DNA of 64,000 nucleotides from Luscinia megarhynchos (GCA_034336665.1 CM067568.1:9197165-9261164); one strand, 5' to 3'; shown: positions 41,393-55,700, counted from the first letter of the stretch. Notes: generated from the sequence alone by a model not told the origin. Numbers and translations are program-made.

Positions 41393-43212
41393 GTGAGTCC
41401 CCTCTTTGCAAATCCTAAAACTTCATCCCCCACCCCAACTTCTGTCCACTTCAAAAGTCTGTCTGATTCTGCTGTGGAGGGAGCATGGCTGGAGAGGGGC
41501 TGTAGCTAGGAGAACTGTCAGTATAGTTTTCTGTTGTTTTAGCTGAAAAAAGATGAAAAAACTTACTTTCCCCAGCATTGTGTTTTCTGAGTTTGTTTCA
41601 TGTCCTGGTGATTCCCCACCGGGTGAGATCCAGTAGGTGGCAGTTTCTTGGCAGCAAAATGTCCATTTGGCACAGAACGAGGCATTTTTTCTGCTCCTAA
41701 TGAAGTCTGGAGACGTAGTTTTGAGCAGCTGCTTGTTTGCAAACCTCGGGATTTCCTCTTTTGGGGACATGGGTAGAATTTCTGGCCATTCCCCGCCGGG
41801 CCCCTCAAAGAGCTGCTGCTCTTGGTGAGCGAGCTCTCCCTACCCCTCATCCTGGCAGGATTCGCCACCCGATTTCAGCACGGAGGGAAGCTCGGAGCTA
41901 CCCTGCTCCCTCGCCTGACAGCTCTGCCTCCTGGTGAGATTTCATCTACGTTAACGAGTCACAGCATTCCCGTCCCCTTTCTCTTATCTTCCTGGAAAAA
42001 GCCGATGCAAACTCCACTGAGGACAAGGCTCAGGGACAAATGATGTGACCGACATTATTTTAAAGTACTGGAAATAACTGTGACACAGCACAAAAGTAAA
42101 ATCCAGTGATTGCTTTGCTGTAATTAGGACAACAGGGAGTTAACGCTTGTGTTGCTGGACTACTCCAAAAGCAGGGATCAGATCCATCGGTAGTTGCTCA
42201 TCCAGGAGTGCCAGAACTTGGCTGGGATGTGCCCCAAAAAGGGACTTTTTCAGAGGTAAAGAAGTGACAGTGAGTGGCTCAGCCCTCAGCTGATACAGCA
42301 GGGACCTGCCAGCAGGGTTTCGCCTGCGGATGCTGCAGGCAACAGCACATTCCTGGCTCTCTTTTGCTCTGTGATTGAGTTTTCAGTTGTTTAAGAAGGA
42401 AAATTAGTCCTTCACAGATAGAAAGGGTAGGCAGCAGGGTTGAATCAAGGAGCCCTTTAAAATAGGACTTGGAAGAGAGATTTGGGATCCACTGTGGGAA
42501 GGTGTCTGTGAGAGGCAAAGGTTGTTGGTTGGCCATGTTCAAAACCAAGGCTTGAACTGGTGTTAGGGACAGCACTACAGCTCAGCTCCGCTGTGCTCAG
42601 GCCTGCATTGTTCCTGCTGCTGGTTTCCACAGCTGAAGCCTTGGGAAGGAACTGGTATTCTTCCAACTGTATCTCAGCTCTCCAGGTGGTCTAGAGCAGG
42701 ATCTACTGTACTCAGCAAGGCAGGGTGGGTTTGTCATATAATCACAGAGCTTAGAGGAACAGGGGATGTTTATGGGCATCCGAGGAAAAGTTTAGCACCC
42801 GCATTGTTGAACTGGCTGCTGGTGAAGCCCCGGGAAGGGAGCAGCTGTGAGTGATGCTGGAGCACGGCTGTGACGTGTACACACTGCTTGCGTGGGGCCA
42901 TGGAGCAGTTTGCCAAGATAAGCTTTGAGTCCTTGGCTTTCTGCCCCTCTGCCATCACCCCTGATGTCAGGTTGGGCACAAACACCATGAGAGAGGAGGG
43001 CAGCCTGGATCCTTCTCAGCACCAGGAGGAAACATCTTCTGAGCCACGGGACAGGTATCACAGGAGCAGACAGAATGTGCCTTCAGTGCCCACCTTTGCT
43101 GACTGCAAACCACTCCCCATCACTCAGAGTGAGAAAGCCCAGCCCTGAGCCTGAAATAGCCCTGCAGATCATTGCTCCTGGGTCTCCATCTGCCCAACTC
43201 CCACGTATGGTG

Positions 43213-43276
43213 TGATGGATCGAGGGTAGGACTAGATGATCTCAAAGGTCTCTTCCAACTATGATGATTCTGTGAG
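43213..43276 (+). mobile_element. CR1 3' tail
   Basis: GTAGGACTAGATGATCTCAAAG, then GTCTCTTCCAACTATGATGATT and CTGTGA: the plus-strand CR1 terminus. Confidence 0.85.
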
Positions 43277-46200
43277 GGACATTGCAGAGCAGATGCTCTC
43301 TGTGGTGATGTCACAGCAGCCACCATTGTGTCAGGCTGTGACAAATTGTCATGGCTGGCGGCCTGGATTCATCCAAGGGCATGAAGAGACAGGGAAGGGT
43401 TGTACAGGAGGAACCCCAGCCTGCTTGCTCCACTCTGGTTGCTCAACCAGGCTGTAGGTCCTGAGAGGAGACCCTGCTGGGCCATGGCTGCAGGACCAAA
43501 CCTGCCACAGATTTGTTGGCATCTGCCCCTGGATGAGATGGCTTGGAATGTGCTGGAAAACAAAATGCTTTTCATAGGGTCAAGAGATTGTTTTATAAAA
43601 GAAAAATTCAGATGAGACACTAATGCGCTGTAGGAATTGGGAGGTTTCAGTCCTTGTGGCAAAAAAGAAAGGAGTGAAACAGGGAGAACAAATGTGTTGG
43701 CTTGTGGGGGCTTGAGAAACATCCATACGAAATAAGTCCTGAGTGCGTGGGGGACTCTTGGAACATTATTCCCAGAGGGCTGGATCCAGGGGTGCTGCTT
43801 TGGAGCACTTTCCGTCACACTCTTGGCTTTGTCCCTTTCATGCCGTGGTCTCTCCGAAGTGCTGGGTCAGGGCAGGTTTGTGGTTTTGAAGAAGACTCAA
43901 AACCACCATTTTTGTCCTTGAACAGGCTGATCAGGGCTCATGACTCCTTTCCACAAGTGCAGTCAGGAACGCTGCCCTTCCCTCCAGGGTGAACAGGAAT
44001 GCACGGCCTTTAGCCTGCAACTCTGGTGTCATTGGCAATAAAACAATCATTCCTGGAAAATACTCAAGCCTAGTCTGGTGACCCCCAAGCAGAAGTGCTA
44101 AGTAAAGTCCACAGACTTCCTGGAGCAACAGGGATGATCTCCTGCACTCTGCTCCCATGGAGTGCCAGCAGATCCAGCAGCACTTGGCTCTGCCAGCACG
44201 GCCTCCTGAACCACCTGTTTGACCAAGGTGCAGCAGGTGCCCAGAAAAATACCCACCTTCTTGCCCAGGAGGTATTAATGTTTCCCACTCCAAAGGAGAA
44301 GGGTGGTACTCTAGAAACCTTCCCTGCTCATCTGACTTCGTTGTAGGAGAGTCCTTGCACCATCAGAAATGGTGCTAGACAGTGTAAAACACCTGAGGAA
44401 CGCAGGAGACAAGATCCAAGGAGGCCCAGGAGGCCTCAGAGCACAGCTTGGCTCTGGATCTCCACCTGCCTACAAGACCATAGTCAGGAATGCAGCAGAG
44501 CAGAAGGATTTTCATGGAGTGGGGAGGCTGTGAACAGCATCTCTGTCTGCTTGCAGTGGGTTTGTATCAAGCTCAGGGAAAAATATGTTGTCACCCATCC
44601 CTAAAATATTTAGGTGTTAAGAGGGAAAGGAAGGGGATCCAGGGAGAGCTGCTCCCAGGACATGGCTGCCTCTGCACATAGGTGAGGGTTTGTCTTTTCC
44701 CAAGGCAGAGAGAGTTTTCCTTTCTCCTGGGCTGGCGACAGTACCGCCTCCAAAATTAAAATACACGATGCCAGGGGGGTAGCCAAAAAAATCCTGTCCT
44801 TTTACTTCCTGGTAATCCAGATAAATTAGGAAGAATTGCAATTAAAGAAGGGAGGGAAGGGTGTGTAGCTGAGCTGGACCGGTTTGGAGATATTTCCCAT
44901 TCACTTGAACTGCAATTCCCCAGGAGAGCCCAGCCCTTGTTCCCATTCCCCAAGTGCTCCCAAGGGCGTTACTGCAACGTGCTCACTGCCACTGAGGATC
45001 TGCTGAGGAACAGAACAAAAGCTTCCAACCCCCGGTAAGAAGTGGGGAGTCACAGGCTCTGCCTGCTCAGCTGCTCTGGGACAGGGACTGAAGTGCCCAG
45101 ACAAGCTGCTGGAGTCCTGATTTGGTTGGAAGCACCAAGAGAGGCCTGGAGGTGCCTGTTCCTGCAGGCACAGTGGGATCAGGGGACCCTCACAAGGCAA
45201 GGGGCTGATGGCAGAGGTTGGGCTGCTCCAGTCTATCTGGCTGGAACTAGACCCTGCCTGGGATGCTCCATGCCCTTACATCCATCCCTGCCTTAAGAGG
45301 AGAGTCCAAATCAACCCCTCTCACCAGCATCTCTCACAAAGATTCTCCTTCTCCTGCTGAGATGGACAAACACATCTCACATGTGAGAAATCTTCATCTC
45401 CAGTGCCATGGGCACATTCCTCCATCCAGTCCACACTTGGGGTTTCACCTGTCAAGGCATTAGCCCACCTATTCACCTCTCCTTTCCCATTCCCTGGACA
45501 CTGCCACAAATTCTAGCAGCAATTTCAGCTGGAATGGAGGAGCTGAGCACCCCCGGGGCAGTGGGATAGGATTTTGCAACAGCCTTGGCTGTCGTGATGG
45601 GCAGGTGTGGCACAAATGAGCCCTCACAGCTCATGGGCCTCCAACCCAGCCTTGCCCTAGGTGAAGGCAGAACTTTCCATGGCTAGTGGAACAGGAACAC
45701 TCCACATTTGTGGGCTGAGGTCTTTCAGCACTGCCTTGGAATGGGACAGCAAATTCTTTCCTATTTTTGGTTTCTGGTTGGGGCATTGACCCTCAAAAGC
45801 TTTAATAATTTAAATTTAAGTTTAGTCCTTCCTGCTTCCTTTATTCTTTTTTTCTTTTCTCTGTCTTATCAGTCTCAACCTGTCCAGATTCATATCCTAC
45901 AAAGGTAAAGTGCAGCCCATCCAAACGGCAATAAACCAAAGTTCACCAAACCACAGCTGATTCAGAAAGTGAAATAGTGCTGCTGGTGGGATGGCGATTA
46001 AGATCAGGCTGAGTCAACACCACCCTCCCCCAGACTGTTTACACCTAACTTCCTTGTGCTCAAGATGGACAGAAGTGGGAATCATCTGAGAGCTGAGAAT
46101 CTCTTCATGCCTTACAAGTGTTGGCTGCTGGAAGCAGAGCTGACTCCTAAAATCGTGGGTGGCTCCAGATTCCCTCAGCAGCAAATGCAAAGTGAATTCC

Positions 46201-46371
46201 AAGCCTCACCACCTCACTGCTGTGGACATGCCAGCAGCTTGTCCTCATCTGTCACTCATTCCTCATTGCCACCATCAGGACTCTCTTGGGTCAATCCTTG
46301 TCCTGCCACTGCTGCCAGCCAGAACTGTGACTTGTGGACACAAACTCTTCCAAGTCCTCTGAACTCCTTCG

Positions 46372-46665
46372 TGCCCTCTTCACAAGGGCATGGAGTGACA
46401 GGACAAGGAGGAATGACCTTAAGCTGAAGGAGGGATTTACATTAAATACTGGGAAGAAATTCTTCCCTGTGAGGGTGCTGAGGCCCTGGCATGGGTTGCT
46501 CAGAGAAGCTGTGGCTGTCCCATCCTTGGAAGTGTTCAAGGCCAGGCTGGACAGGGCTTGGAGCAACCTGGGATAGTGGAAGGGAGTGACAGGGCATGGT
46601 CCATGTCCATGACAGGGAAATGGAACTTTTTTCCAACTTAAATTATTCAATTTATGACATTATGA
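46372..46665 (+). mobile_element. CR1 LINE 3'-end fragment
   Basis: Plus-strand copy with GGAGTGACAGGACAAGGAGG, ACTGGGAAGAAATTCTTCCC, GGTTGCTCAGAGAAGCTGTGG and CCAGGCTGGACAGGGCTTGG in CR1 order. The 3' end is degraded. Confidence 0.88.
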
Positions 46666-47630
46666 TAAGTCAGGTTTGAGGCTTTCAGTGGTGACTCTAT
46701 GGAGGCAAAGCAGTGACAGATGTGTCCATTTGCCTGAGCCTGAGCCAATCCTTTCATCAGTAAATTCACTTCTTAAAAACACTAGGGAGAGGAGAAGAGA
46801 GAAAGGTAATTGCACCCACGATATCCCTTAATAAATCATAGGCTGGAGCCTACTCTCATTCCTGACACTGCTGCCTCTTAATTATAGCTGTGTTCAGCTG
46901 AGGAGACAGAGGAGGAGAGCTGGGCTCTATGCAGGAGGGAGAACTAATTAAAACCTCTTTTCTCTGGGAAGATATTAATGTCTTCCTCTGGGGCAGAAGC
47001 AAATGGCCTTGTCTGTGGCCATTCCCGCGGGTTAACCTATAACTCTGACTTTCACACAGCCAGGCAGTTTGTCCTGTTTTTGGTACCTGGTGCTCTCAGC
47101 ATTGCTTCTGGGCTGAGATATGGGACTTTCAAAAGTCCTTGAAAAAGGAAGAGGAATAACATGTACCCAGGCCTGTGCCTGTGCCTGCCTGTGCAGGTGT
47201 GGAGGTAAGGTTATGTAGTAGGGATGGCTCCTCAGTCCAGGTACAGACCACAAAAGGGTTTTTCACACTATCCCGTGATCCATGTTACACAGGCAGATTT
47301 CTGACATGGAGAGAATATCCCAGACTGCACCCAAACAAATCCTCTGATTGGAGTTATATGGACTTTAACCGGCATGATCCACTTCCCCATGAGAAGAGAG
47401 TCCACAGCCTCAGGCTGATAGGGGAAGGAGTCTTGTACCACCAGGCACCTGCACACCAGCATCTCTGCCTGATCTCCTAATGGGTTTGGGACCTGGTCAG
47501 GCAGGCAGGCACATTCCTGATTCACCTCTTTTTCCAGCTTAGGAGAACAGAAACCCTTTCAAACTGCAGGAGGGGAGTGGTACATCTGAGCCATGGAAAT
47601 GACAGTTTGACCCACTGAAGTCAAAGGGCT

Positions 47631-47677
47631 GATTCTGTGATTCTATCTGTTTATTCTATGTTTCCATGATTCCCAAA
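47631..47677 (+). mobile_element. CR1-like terminal ATTCTRTG repeats
   Basis: Two good ATTCTRTG-type octamers in tandem (GATTCTGTGATTCTATCTG), then TTATTCTATG and a degraded remainder, the hallmark of the CR1 3' end. The body of the element is not recognisable. Confidence 0.55.
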
Positions 47678-47837
47678 GAGAGTAAGTCAGGAATGCCAGG
47701 TAAGTCCAGCTGCCCCTGGAGAGTTTCCATAGCAGGCAATCCAACTGGTGAAGGAAGGCTCTAACCCAGTATCCAACCTGGCATTCAAGCCAGAGTCAAA
47801 ACACAAGGAAAATATTGGGTTGGATTCCACCCTCCTG

Positions 47838-48134
47838 CTTTTCTTTTCTTTTCTTTTCTTTTCTTTTCTTTTCTTTTCTTTTCTTTTCTTTTCTTTTCTT
47901 TTCTTTTCTTTTCTTTTCTTTTCTTTTCTTTTCTTTTCTTTTCTTTTCTTTTCTTTTCTTTTCTTTTCTTTTCTTCTCTTCTCTTCTCTTCTCTTCTCTT
48001 CTCTTCTCTTCTCTTCTCTTCTCTTCTCTTCTCTTCTCTTCTCTTCTCTTCTCTTCTCTTCTCTTCTCTTCTCTTCTCTTCTCTTCTCTTCTCTTCTCTT
48101 CTCTTCTCTTCTCTTCTCTTCTCTTCTCTTTTTT
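47838..48134. repeat. Two-phase pentanucleotide array: (CTTTT)27 then (CTTCT)31
   Basis: Positions 47838-47972 are 27 uninterrupted CTTTT units; 47973-48127 are 31 uninterrupted CTTCT units in the same register; a CTTTTTT tail follows. The plus strand is pure pyrimidine over the array, so triplex (H-DNA) formation is possible. The frames open on both strands, including the 137-codon minus one, are simply the repeat translated. Confidence 0.98.
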
Positions 48135-50009
48135 CAGAAGAAGATGCAGGGCAGGAGTTTAAAAAAGTAACATGAAAGGCTCTCAGGGATAACTTCAAGA
48201 CTGTCAGGTTTGCTGTGAGTTGCTGCTGCTGCTTGGAAACTGATAAAGTTTCATTAGCTTAAAAAAAAGCCAGAAAAGCTGTGCCTCTGTCAGAGGAGCT
48301 GCTGCATGGAGCTAGGCAGGAGCAGGTTCAACAGGATAAATTGAGAGCAAATGTACCAGAGCTGTGCTTATTGCTGGTCTCTGCCAGAACCAGTAGGAAA
48401 CACCCAAGGTGTGGTATGGGCCATTGGCTGCTGAGCAATCTCTTGACAAGGAAGCACCTCTTGCCACTACTGTGTCTGCTCCGAGCTTAAAAACAAACCA
48501 GGAACAGCCCCTGTGTCTGTGACTTTAGCCCTGAAACTTCCAGTGCTCTTCAGCTTGGGAGAGGGACACTGAGGTGCTGCTCTTCTTGACATCTGTGATA
48601 CAGCCTGTGGCATGGAGACAGGGAATGAGGGAACAGCTGCTTCCTGCTGACAGAGCTGGAGGGGATCCCATGAAACCAACAGCTGGTGAGTGCAGCAGGA
48701 ACAAAAGGAGGTGGCTGAGAACACGGTGCAGAGACAAGCATGGAGCATCCTGCCACAGGCCATTCAGGATGTCCAAAGTTTACACAGCTTGGCCAAACAC
48801 AGTTGGAGAAATTCAGGGATGGAAAAGGGTGCTAGGAGCTCTTCATTCCCATTGCTGGAAGCTGGGAAAACTTGCAGAGAGACTTCCTGTATTCCTGTCC
48901 TGTTCCTGGCGTCTCCTCCAGGTATCCATGAGTGCTGCAGCCATGTGTGCCCCCAACCTGCCACCAAGAAGAACTGAGGGCAGGTGATGGAAAAGGTGAT
49001 GGCCACCCCACATCCAGGCAGCTGTCCCTGGCTCCTCTGAGCCAAGGGAAGGATGGAAGGGAGGAGAGGAGCTCTGGCCTCAGTGAGTGCTCAGTGGAAG
49101 GAAATGTACAGGTTTAGTCACAGCCCAGGAAGGGAGGCTTGAAACCAGCCAAGCAGCCAAAGCCCTGCCACAGCCACGTGCAAACTAGACCAGACAGGTC
49201 CCAGAACATCTGCTCCACACCTGGCACGAGCCTGGAGACACTCCTGCTCCCTGATCCCTTCTCCCTGCCTGCCAACACCTGGTGAGCAAACAGAGGTGAG
49301 AAGGACGATGTGAAGCAGGAGGAAGTTGTGGGGGAAATCTGGGCTGCCATCATCCTCAGCAGTCCCTGGTATTTTCCCAGAGCTGCCTCTGACATGATCT
49401 GCCCTTGCCAGGTGCCTGTGGCTGCATGGGTGCTGCTCACAGAGGCCGTGCTCCACTCCAGCACCGCGTGGGTGATGGGCACACAGGTCGTTCCCTTGGA
49501 ATCCTGTCCTGACAGCTCAAGCTAAAGGAGCACTTGGGTAGCTCATGACATCTCTCAGCATCCATGAACTCAGCTGTAGGCCCCCAGGGCAGGATTCAGG
49601 AACACCTGGCTGGGGACCACCAGGAACAACCCTCTGTCCTTCTCAGACCACAGGTATTCCTGTGCTCTCAGGGCCGCCTACCCCTCCCTTCAGAACGACC
49701 TTCCCAGAATATACCAGGTTCTCCAGTGTGCATGTTTAGGCACAACTCTGCTTCTGCCAACCTTTGCTCCAGAGGGGGATCCATAAACCTGTGGCTTATT
49801 TAAGGATCAGACAGTCAGGCCAGCAAGGAAAGTTCAGTGGTTTTAAACCCCAGGGCATGGTAAGCACCACCTGGCTCCGTTTTGGCTGCAGGAGCATCCA
49901 CATGGCCTGTGTTGGTCCCACTGCATGCTAACAGCCCTGATCTTTCCACACATACCCTGCCCACCTGGCATAAAAGGGCTTTCTTGCTCCTTTCACCCTC
50001 TCCTCTGAG

Positions 50010-50190
50010 GATTACAGGGTTATCCAGGCCAGAAGGCACCTCAGGAGGTCTCCAGTCCAACCTCAAGCAGAGTCAGCTCTGAAATCAACAGGCTGCACAG
50101 TTCACACCTGCTGTTCTTGAAAATCTCCAAGAATGAGACAGTTCAACCTTCCTGAGCAAACCTGCTCCACAGTGCCGTGGTTCCCACAGC
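50010..50190 (-). mobile_element. Diverged CR1 fragment
   Basis: Minus-strand copy: AGGCCAGAAGGCACCTCAGG, AGGTCTCCAGTCCAACCTC, GAAAATCTCCAAGAATGAGAC and CCTGAGCAAACCTGCTCC. More diverged than the other copies. Confidence 0.65.
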
Positions 50191-52560
50191 AGAAGCCCTG
50201 TCCTTCATGTGCCCTGCACAGCTTTAACTTTTTGGGACTGCAAATCACCACGCCAAAGACCCTGTGGGCACACAGGAGTGGTCAGGGAAGCCTTTCCTCT
50301 TTATGGTGCTGCACAGCCCTGGAATCAGTCTGGTTCCTCCTAGCCCAGTGCAGACTCCCATCCCAGCCTCTGCATGGACCAATTGTGCTTTTTCCTCCTT
50401 GCCCTTACAAGAGATTATTTATTTTTTTGGTGGCAAGATTGTTAAAACATTTCTGCACTGCAAGATTAGAAGCTGCTATTTGAATTATTTTGATAAACCC
50501 AGCCTCACACATCCTTCTATTCTATACAAAACAAAGGGCAAAGGGAATGGGGTTTATTTTGGTTTTGGGAATGATCTCTCCTGGGACTGTTTTGGTTACT
50601 GGCTAACTGGATGTTCAGGCTGAAAAACCCTTCTGTGGTCTCATCCACAGCTTCACTGAAAGCCCAAACATTGGAAATCAACCCAGTGATTTCCTGTGAC
50701 TGTACAGTTTGTCTTCTGACCCCAGAAACAGAGCAGGGCATCCTTCATGGGTGTGAGTATTTTGAAGCAGAACATGTTTGTACTGTCAATGAATATTATG
50801 GTTACTATGGGGACTCTGTGAAAATCCAAAAATCTCGGCATTTTGCATGTAAAACAAATCAATAATGGACAGCAAAAGTCCCTTTGCATGAACTCCCATT
50901 TCTGCCTTTCACCAGTCAATGGGATGGGATAAATCACCATTTTCCATTTAAGATTTTACCTACCATGATAATATATATGAAAATACCAACAACAGAAGGA
51001 ATTAGACTATTACTAAAAAATCTCAAGTGATGTTTTCAGACCAAAAGCTGACCTGAGCCCCACCACGTCCCCAGGAGCCCCCACTGAGCTGGTTAAACTG
51101 GTGTCAGGCTGTTTTCCTGCAGTGAAACTCAGAGCTGATTTCCCATGTGCCAAGTTTTAGCTCAAATGAATTGTTACAAATAGCCAAAAATACCCCGACA
51201 GGATATGAGTAGGAAGCATAAAATAGGATGGGAAGAGATAGCAATGAATGTTGTCACAATTAGTTTAAAAAGGCTGGAAAAGCCTTAAATATCAAATGGG
51301 ATTTTTAAGAGATTAATCTCCTCCCTTAAATCTTCTGCCCCACCCTCCCAGCAAAAAGCCAGGATGAGTTCTACAGCAGGAAATTAAAATTACTGATGCT
51401 TCCCAAGCCCCTATTGCTATGGGCAGAGATTTAGAACAGGAGCAGAGTGGAATAGCTACTCACTGGTATTGGCAGAGGGAGATGGGCTGCGGCCCTCTCC
51501 CTTTGAGAAAAGATGGGACGCTGTGATCTTCCTACATAGGCAGAGAAGGATTTTTAGTTCAGATTGACCAATTACTTCATGCAGATTTACCAATCCTCAT
51601 CCCCAGAGACTTTGAGCTGACATTGCTGGAGAAAAACTGAAGCTAAACGTGTTCTCAAAGTGGCTCTCAGCCTAATAACAGCTTTTCTCTGATAGAGAAA
51701 AAGCTCTTGGCACACTGACTGCCCTGCTACATGCCTGAATTTCTGCCAGGGAAGTGAATCAGCATTTCAGGGAGTGACCAAAAATGCCCTTCCTTTAGGA
51801 GGAGGTGGTGGAAAGGGCCCTTGAATCTCAGCAGCTCTGCCTTGCTCATGAGCCAGTCAGCACGGGGGAGTGCACTGACAAACAAGGGTTTGTCATCTCG
51901 AGGGGATGAGGAACCAGCCACACCCCCACCTTTGCTTGGTGCATTTCAGCCCAGTTTGGGATGGCAGTGACCAGGCAAGGGTAGTCAGGTGGATCATGCT
52001 CTGCCTGGGGCTAAAGGTTGGGAATTACTGTGGAAAATAAATCTGCCTGCCAAATACATCTGTTAGCCTTTACAGCTGTCCTGTTAGGGGTAAGGAAGCA
52101 GGAATGCTGAGGCTGGCTCATAGGGATTGCACAGTATTGAATATGAGGAGGGCACCGTGTAATTACACATTACAGCAATCATTTAATGGAAAATTAAGAC
52201 ACTTGAGCTCAAAGAGCAAGGCCAGTCTGTCCCCCACCTGTATAGCCACACCTAGTGAGAAATGATTGATCCCCACCAGACAAACCAGGACCACCCAGGG
52301 GATATCAGCATGGTGCCTGTTGGACCAGGAAGCTTTGAAGCTTGTGGAAGAAGCAGTTTTCTTGTGGGTGCTTTGCATAAACAGAGCACCACCTTCCAGC
52401 ATGGATGTGACAGTCCTGAGCTTTGTTCCTGGAAATCCCTCCATGACAAACACCACTCCGCTGTGCTTCTCTCCATCAGAGCTGTGACATTACTGCAGGA
52501 AGCAGTAGGGGCACAATGGGAACCCTCACAACTCCATCCCAGCTTTAGCCCATCCTCACA

Positions 52561-52700
52561 CATTCTGGGATGGTTTGGGTTGGAAGGGACCTTAAAACCC
52601 ATCCAGTTCCACCCCCTGCCATGGGCAGGGACACCTTCCCTTAGACCAGGTTGCTCCAAGCCCCATCTGACCTGGCCTTGGACACTTCCAGGGATGAGCA
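52561..52700 (-). mobile_element. CR1 LINE 3'-end fragment
   Basis: Minus-strand copy, well preserved: GGTTTGGGTTGGAAGGGACC, CCCCCTGCCATGGGCAGGG, CCAGGTTGCTCCAAGCCCC and GGACACTTCCAGGGATGAG. Confidence 0.92.
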
Positions 52701-55700
52701 GTCTGCAGCCCCCACCAGTGCCAGCCTTTCACGAGTCTCCCAGCTGTTCCACAGATGCCTTCAAGCTTGGAAAAGCCATCAGAGAAATATTCCAGCTCTA
52801 CAGGAGGTGCACATGAGGAACAGCTCTGAGAGCTGGAGCCTGCAGCCAGGGACACGAGCACACAGCCAGTTTAAGGATTTTGGTGTTTTGCCTGAACACA
52901 GAGGCAGTTCAGTGCCCTCCTCCAGGCTGGGCTCGGCCATTATCCGTCCTGCTCTGGAATACGACATGCACAGGCACAGTCACTCCCTATTTTTATTGGC
53001 CTGATCTCTGAGTCCTGATTTTTGCACCGAACAAAGAAAAAGCTTCCCTTACATCAACAGTGTGAAATCCTTCCCATGTCTAAAAATCACAGTTTTAAAC
53101 CCCTTGCTGCTGGTGAACCAGGGCCCAGAGTACAGCACTGGGCTGGGAAAAGGGGAGGAACCCCCAAAATGCAGGATGCAGGGCAGAGAAACCTTCAGCA
53201 TGATAACCACCAGTGCTTTCTTCAGCAAACTTTTTGGACACCAGGCATGCTACACCCACAGGTCCTGGCAGCACTGGAGCCATCCAGCCTTTCCCTTGCA
53301 TCCTGCCCAGACAGTGCCACAGCCAGCTCCAGCCTCCCACAGCTCCTTGGCTCCCACCTCCAAGGAGATGGGTGGTGCTAGGGACAGGATTAGCTCACAG
53401 AAGGTGCGGGCACAAAACAAAAACAGGACAGAGGGGAAAAAGCTACAAAATTCCTCACAAAACTCCTCTCTTCCCAGGAAGCTGAGGAAACACGTCATGC
53501 TGGTTTTTCTTCCTGGGGAGTACAAGTGACTCACATGACACTTTCTCCCAGTCGGGTAGTTTTGAACTGGGGTCTTTTAATTTAAACCATTTAATGAGGT
53601 TTTATGTAAGGAATGCTCCCTCCATCTTTCCAAAAGCATCCATTAATATTTAATGTGGTGTTTCTGGACCTGGCTCTCTAGCTTTCTAAACTGCAGCCCA
53701 AGCATGGATAATGCCGACCTTGGAACCCCTGGCAAGACACACAGCAAGCCCAAACCTGCTCCCTGCTTCCTTTCCTCCCAGCTCCCACAGAATTCCTCCA
53801 ACAGAGAGGAAAGGTATAAATTCAAGAGCTGTGACTTGGGACTCTGCAAATAAGTCTTCCTGAAGGGTAGTGGAACCAGCTTCCAATTTTTTCCCAAGAT
53901 CTTGGAGACTGTGGCTATTTGTGCATTTTCCCTGGGTATTTATAGAGCAGGGCGCTGTCCAGACTTGCTTTTGGTTGTAGTTCTAGGAGGAAGGTTTTAC
54001 TTTCTGGCAGGAATATAAAAGCTCCTCATTTTTGGTTCAGATCTTTCCTTTCCCACTCCACCCTGTGGGCACCAAGGGTCTCCAGTGCCACTGGACTCCA
54101 GACTGGGAGCTAAATTAAAGTCTGTTTGTGGATCACATGGACACATTCTCTCTGTAGGTCCCATCAGGAATCTGTAAATATTAGCACTTTTGCTCTGTAG
54201 TGCCAGTTTGTGTTTCTGAGCTCCCAAGGCTCCATTTCAGCCTCTTGGAGACCAGCAGGAAATCCAGATGAGATTTAAAGGGGGGTCAGGGTCTGCCAAA
54301 GCTGGTACAGGGATGGCTGTGGGTCTGAGATGTCTCAGTCCAAATGAGCTGCTGCCTCTTCTGCCATGCAGGCTGAAGAGCACTTGGCTCCTCTCTGCCC
54401 AGACCTGTTGGGCTGGGTTATATTTATCCAGGTGCTTGTCTTCTGGAGAATCTCCACAATGTGAACAATTTGATGTGCAGAGCAGGGAGTGTTTCCTTCA
54501 GACACCTGGCAGGTTGTACCTGGGGACTGCCTCTGCTGGAATGTGGTACATGCCACACACACCCTGGAGCTCCACACACACACTCCCCCTTCTATAGGCT
54601 TATGTCTTTTCAAAGGAATCCATGATCCCGAGTGGCCCTGTCACTCGAAAGGTAACTTGAAAGGGTGGAAGAAGGAAAAAACCAGAGGGCTTGCCACTTT
54701 CCCAAACTTGGGTTGCTGTAAAGGCATCTCAAACAATGCAGGCAACAATGGGAACTCCCACAGCCACCAGGCTCTCCAGGCAGTGTCATCTGCATGTGCC
54801 CCCCTTTCCAAAGCAGGAGTCCCCACCATTAAAACAGAGTGGTGAAATTCTGGCATAGTCCTGCTGAATAATCAAGGCCTGATTTTGCAAAAACAGGGTT
54901 TGGAAATTTTGGATGGGACAAGATCCTGGCTTGCTTCTCCAAGGAGAAACAACAACCTGTTCCTCTGTTTGGCTGTCAGCCTCTCTGCTCTGGATTTGCA
55001 TTTCCTGATGCTTTCTGACTAACCCAAAGATTATTTTTATTTATGAGTGCATGTTCCTGGTAGACACGCTGAGTTTCATCTGGTGAGCCCTGAAGCCATC
55101 CTTACAGGCAGGTTCAGAAAAATAACTCAAAGCAGGAGAAGAGTGGTTCCAGGAGGCTGGACCAGCAGACCAGAGACCTGTGTGAAGTTCTCAAGTCAAC
55201 CACAGGCTCTTGGGGTCCTTCTCACAATCACTTTGAGAGATCTAAACCAGTTTGTGTGAACTTTAGGACTCCTAGTGTCTCATGAGGAGCCTTGAGCACA
55301 CATATCCCAGTGCCTTACTAATGCTCAAAAGCTGTTTTGTTAGTGGATTGATGTGGGATTGTGGCCTTCCCTACCTGCCAGCTCCTTCCATACCATCAGA
55401 GAGGGTAGGATGGATTGTTGGAATTGGTGGGATACTCCCAGGGGCTGGGGGAGCTGTCTGGAGCAGGAGCCGTGCAGGACACACACACCACGGTGCCCGT
55501 GCTCCCTTTGCTTTTCTGTGAGTCCAAGCAGCCCAAGCTTTTCAGCACAGCCCATTAAACAGCTTTCTCCAGCGTGACATTCCTGTTGGAAAACACTCAG
55601 CAGCCCTAACAGACGGCGCTTTGTGGCCCTTCGAAGTCTAAGAGATAACATCGTGTGGTGGCTGGCTCATGTTTCTCCCTGACGCTTTATGTTACTCCCA

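Noticed and set aside
47838..48134. CRISPR-like regular repeat
   Set aside because: There are no spacers, only a continuous microsatellite, and the genome is vertebrate.
47748..48198. Long open frames reading FLFFS or REEKR repeats
   Set aside because: They are translations of the pentanucleotide array, with no independent coding signal.
52262..52816. A 184-codon plus-strand frame
   Set aside because: It runs through a CR1 fragment (52561-52700); a chance frame over repeat DNA.
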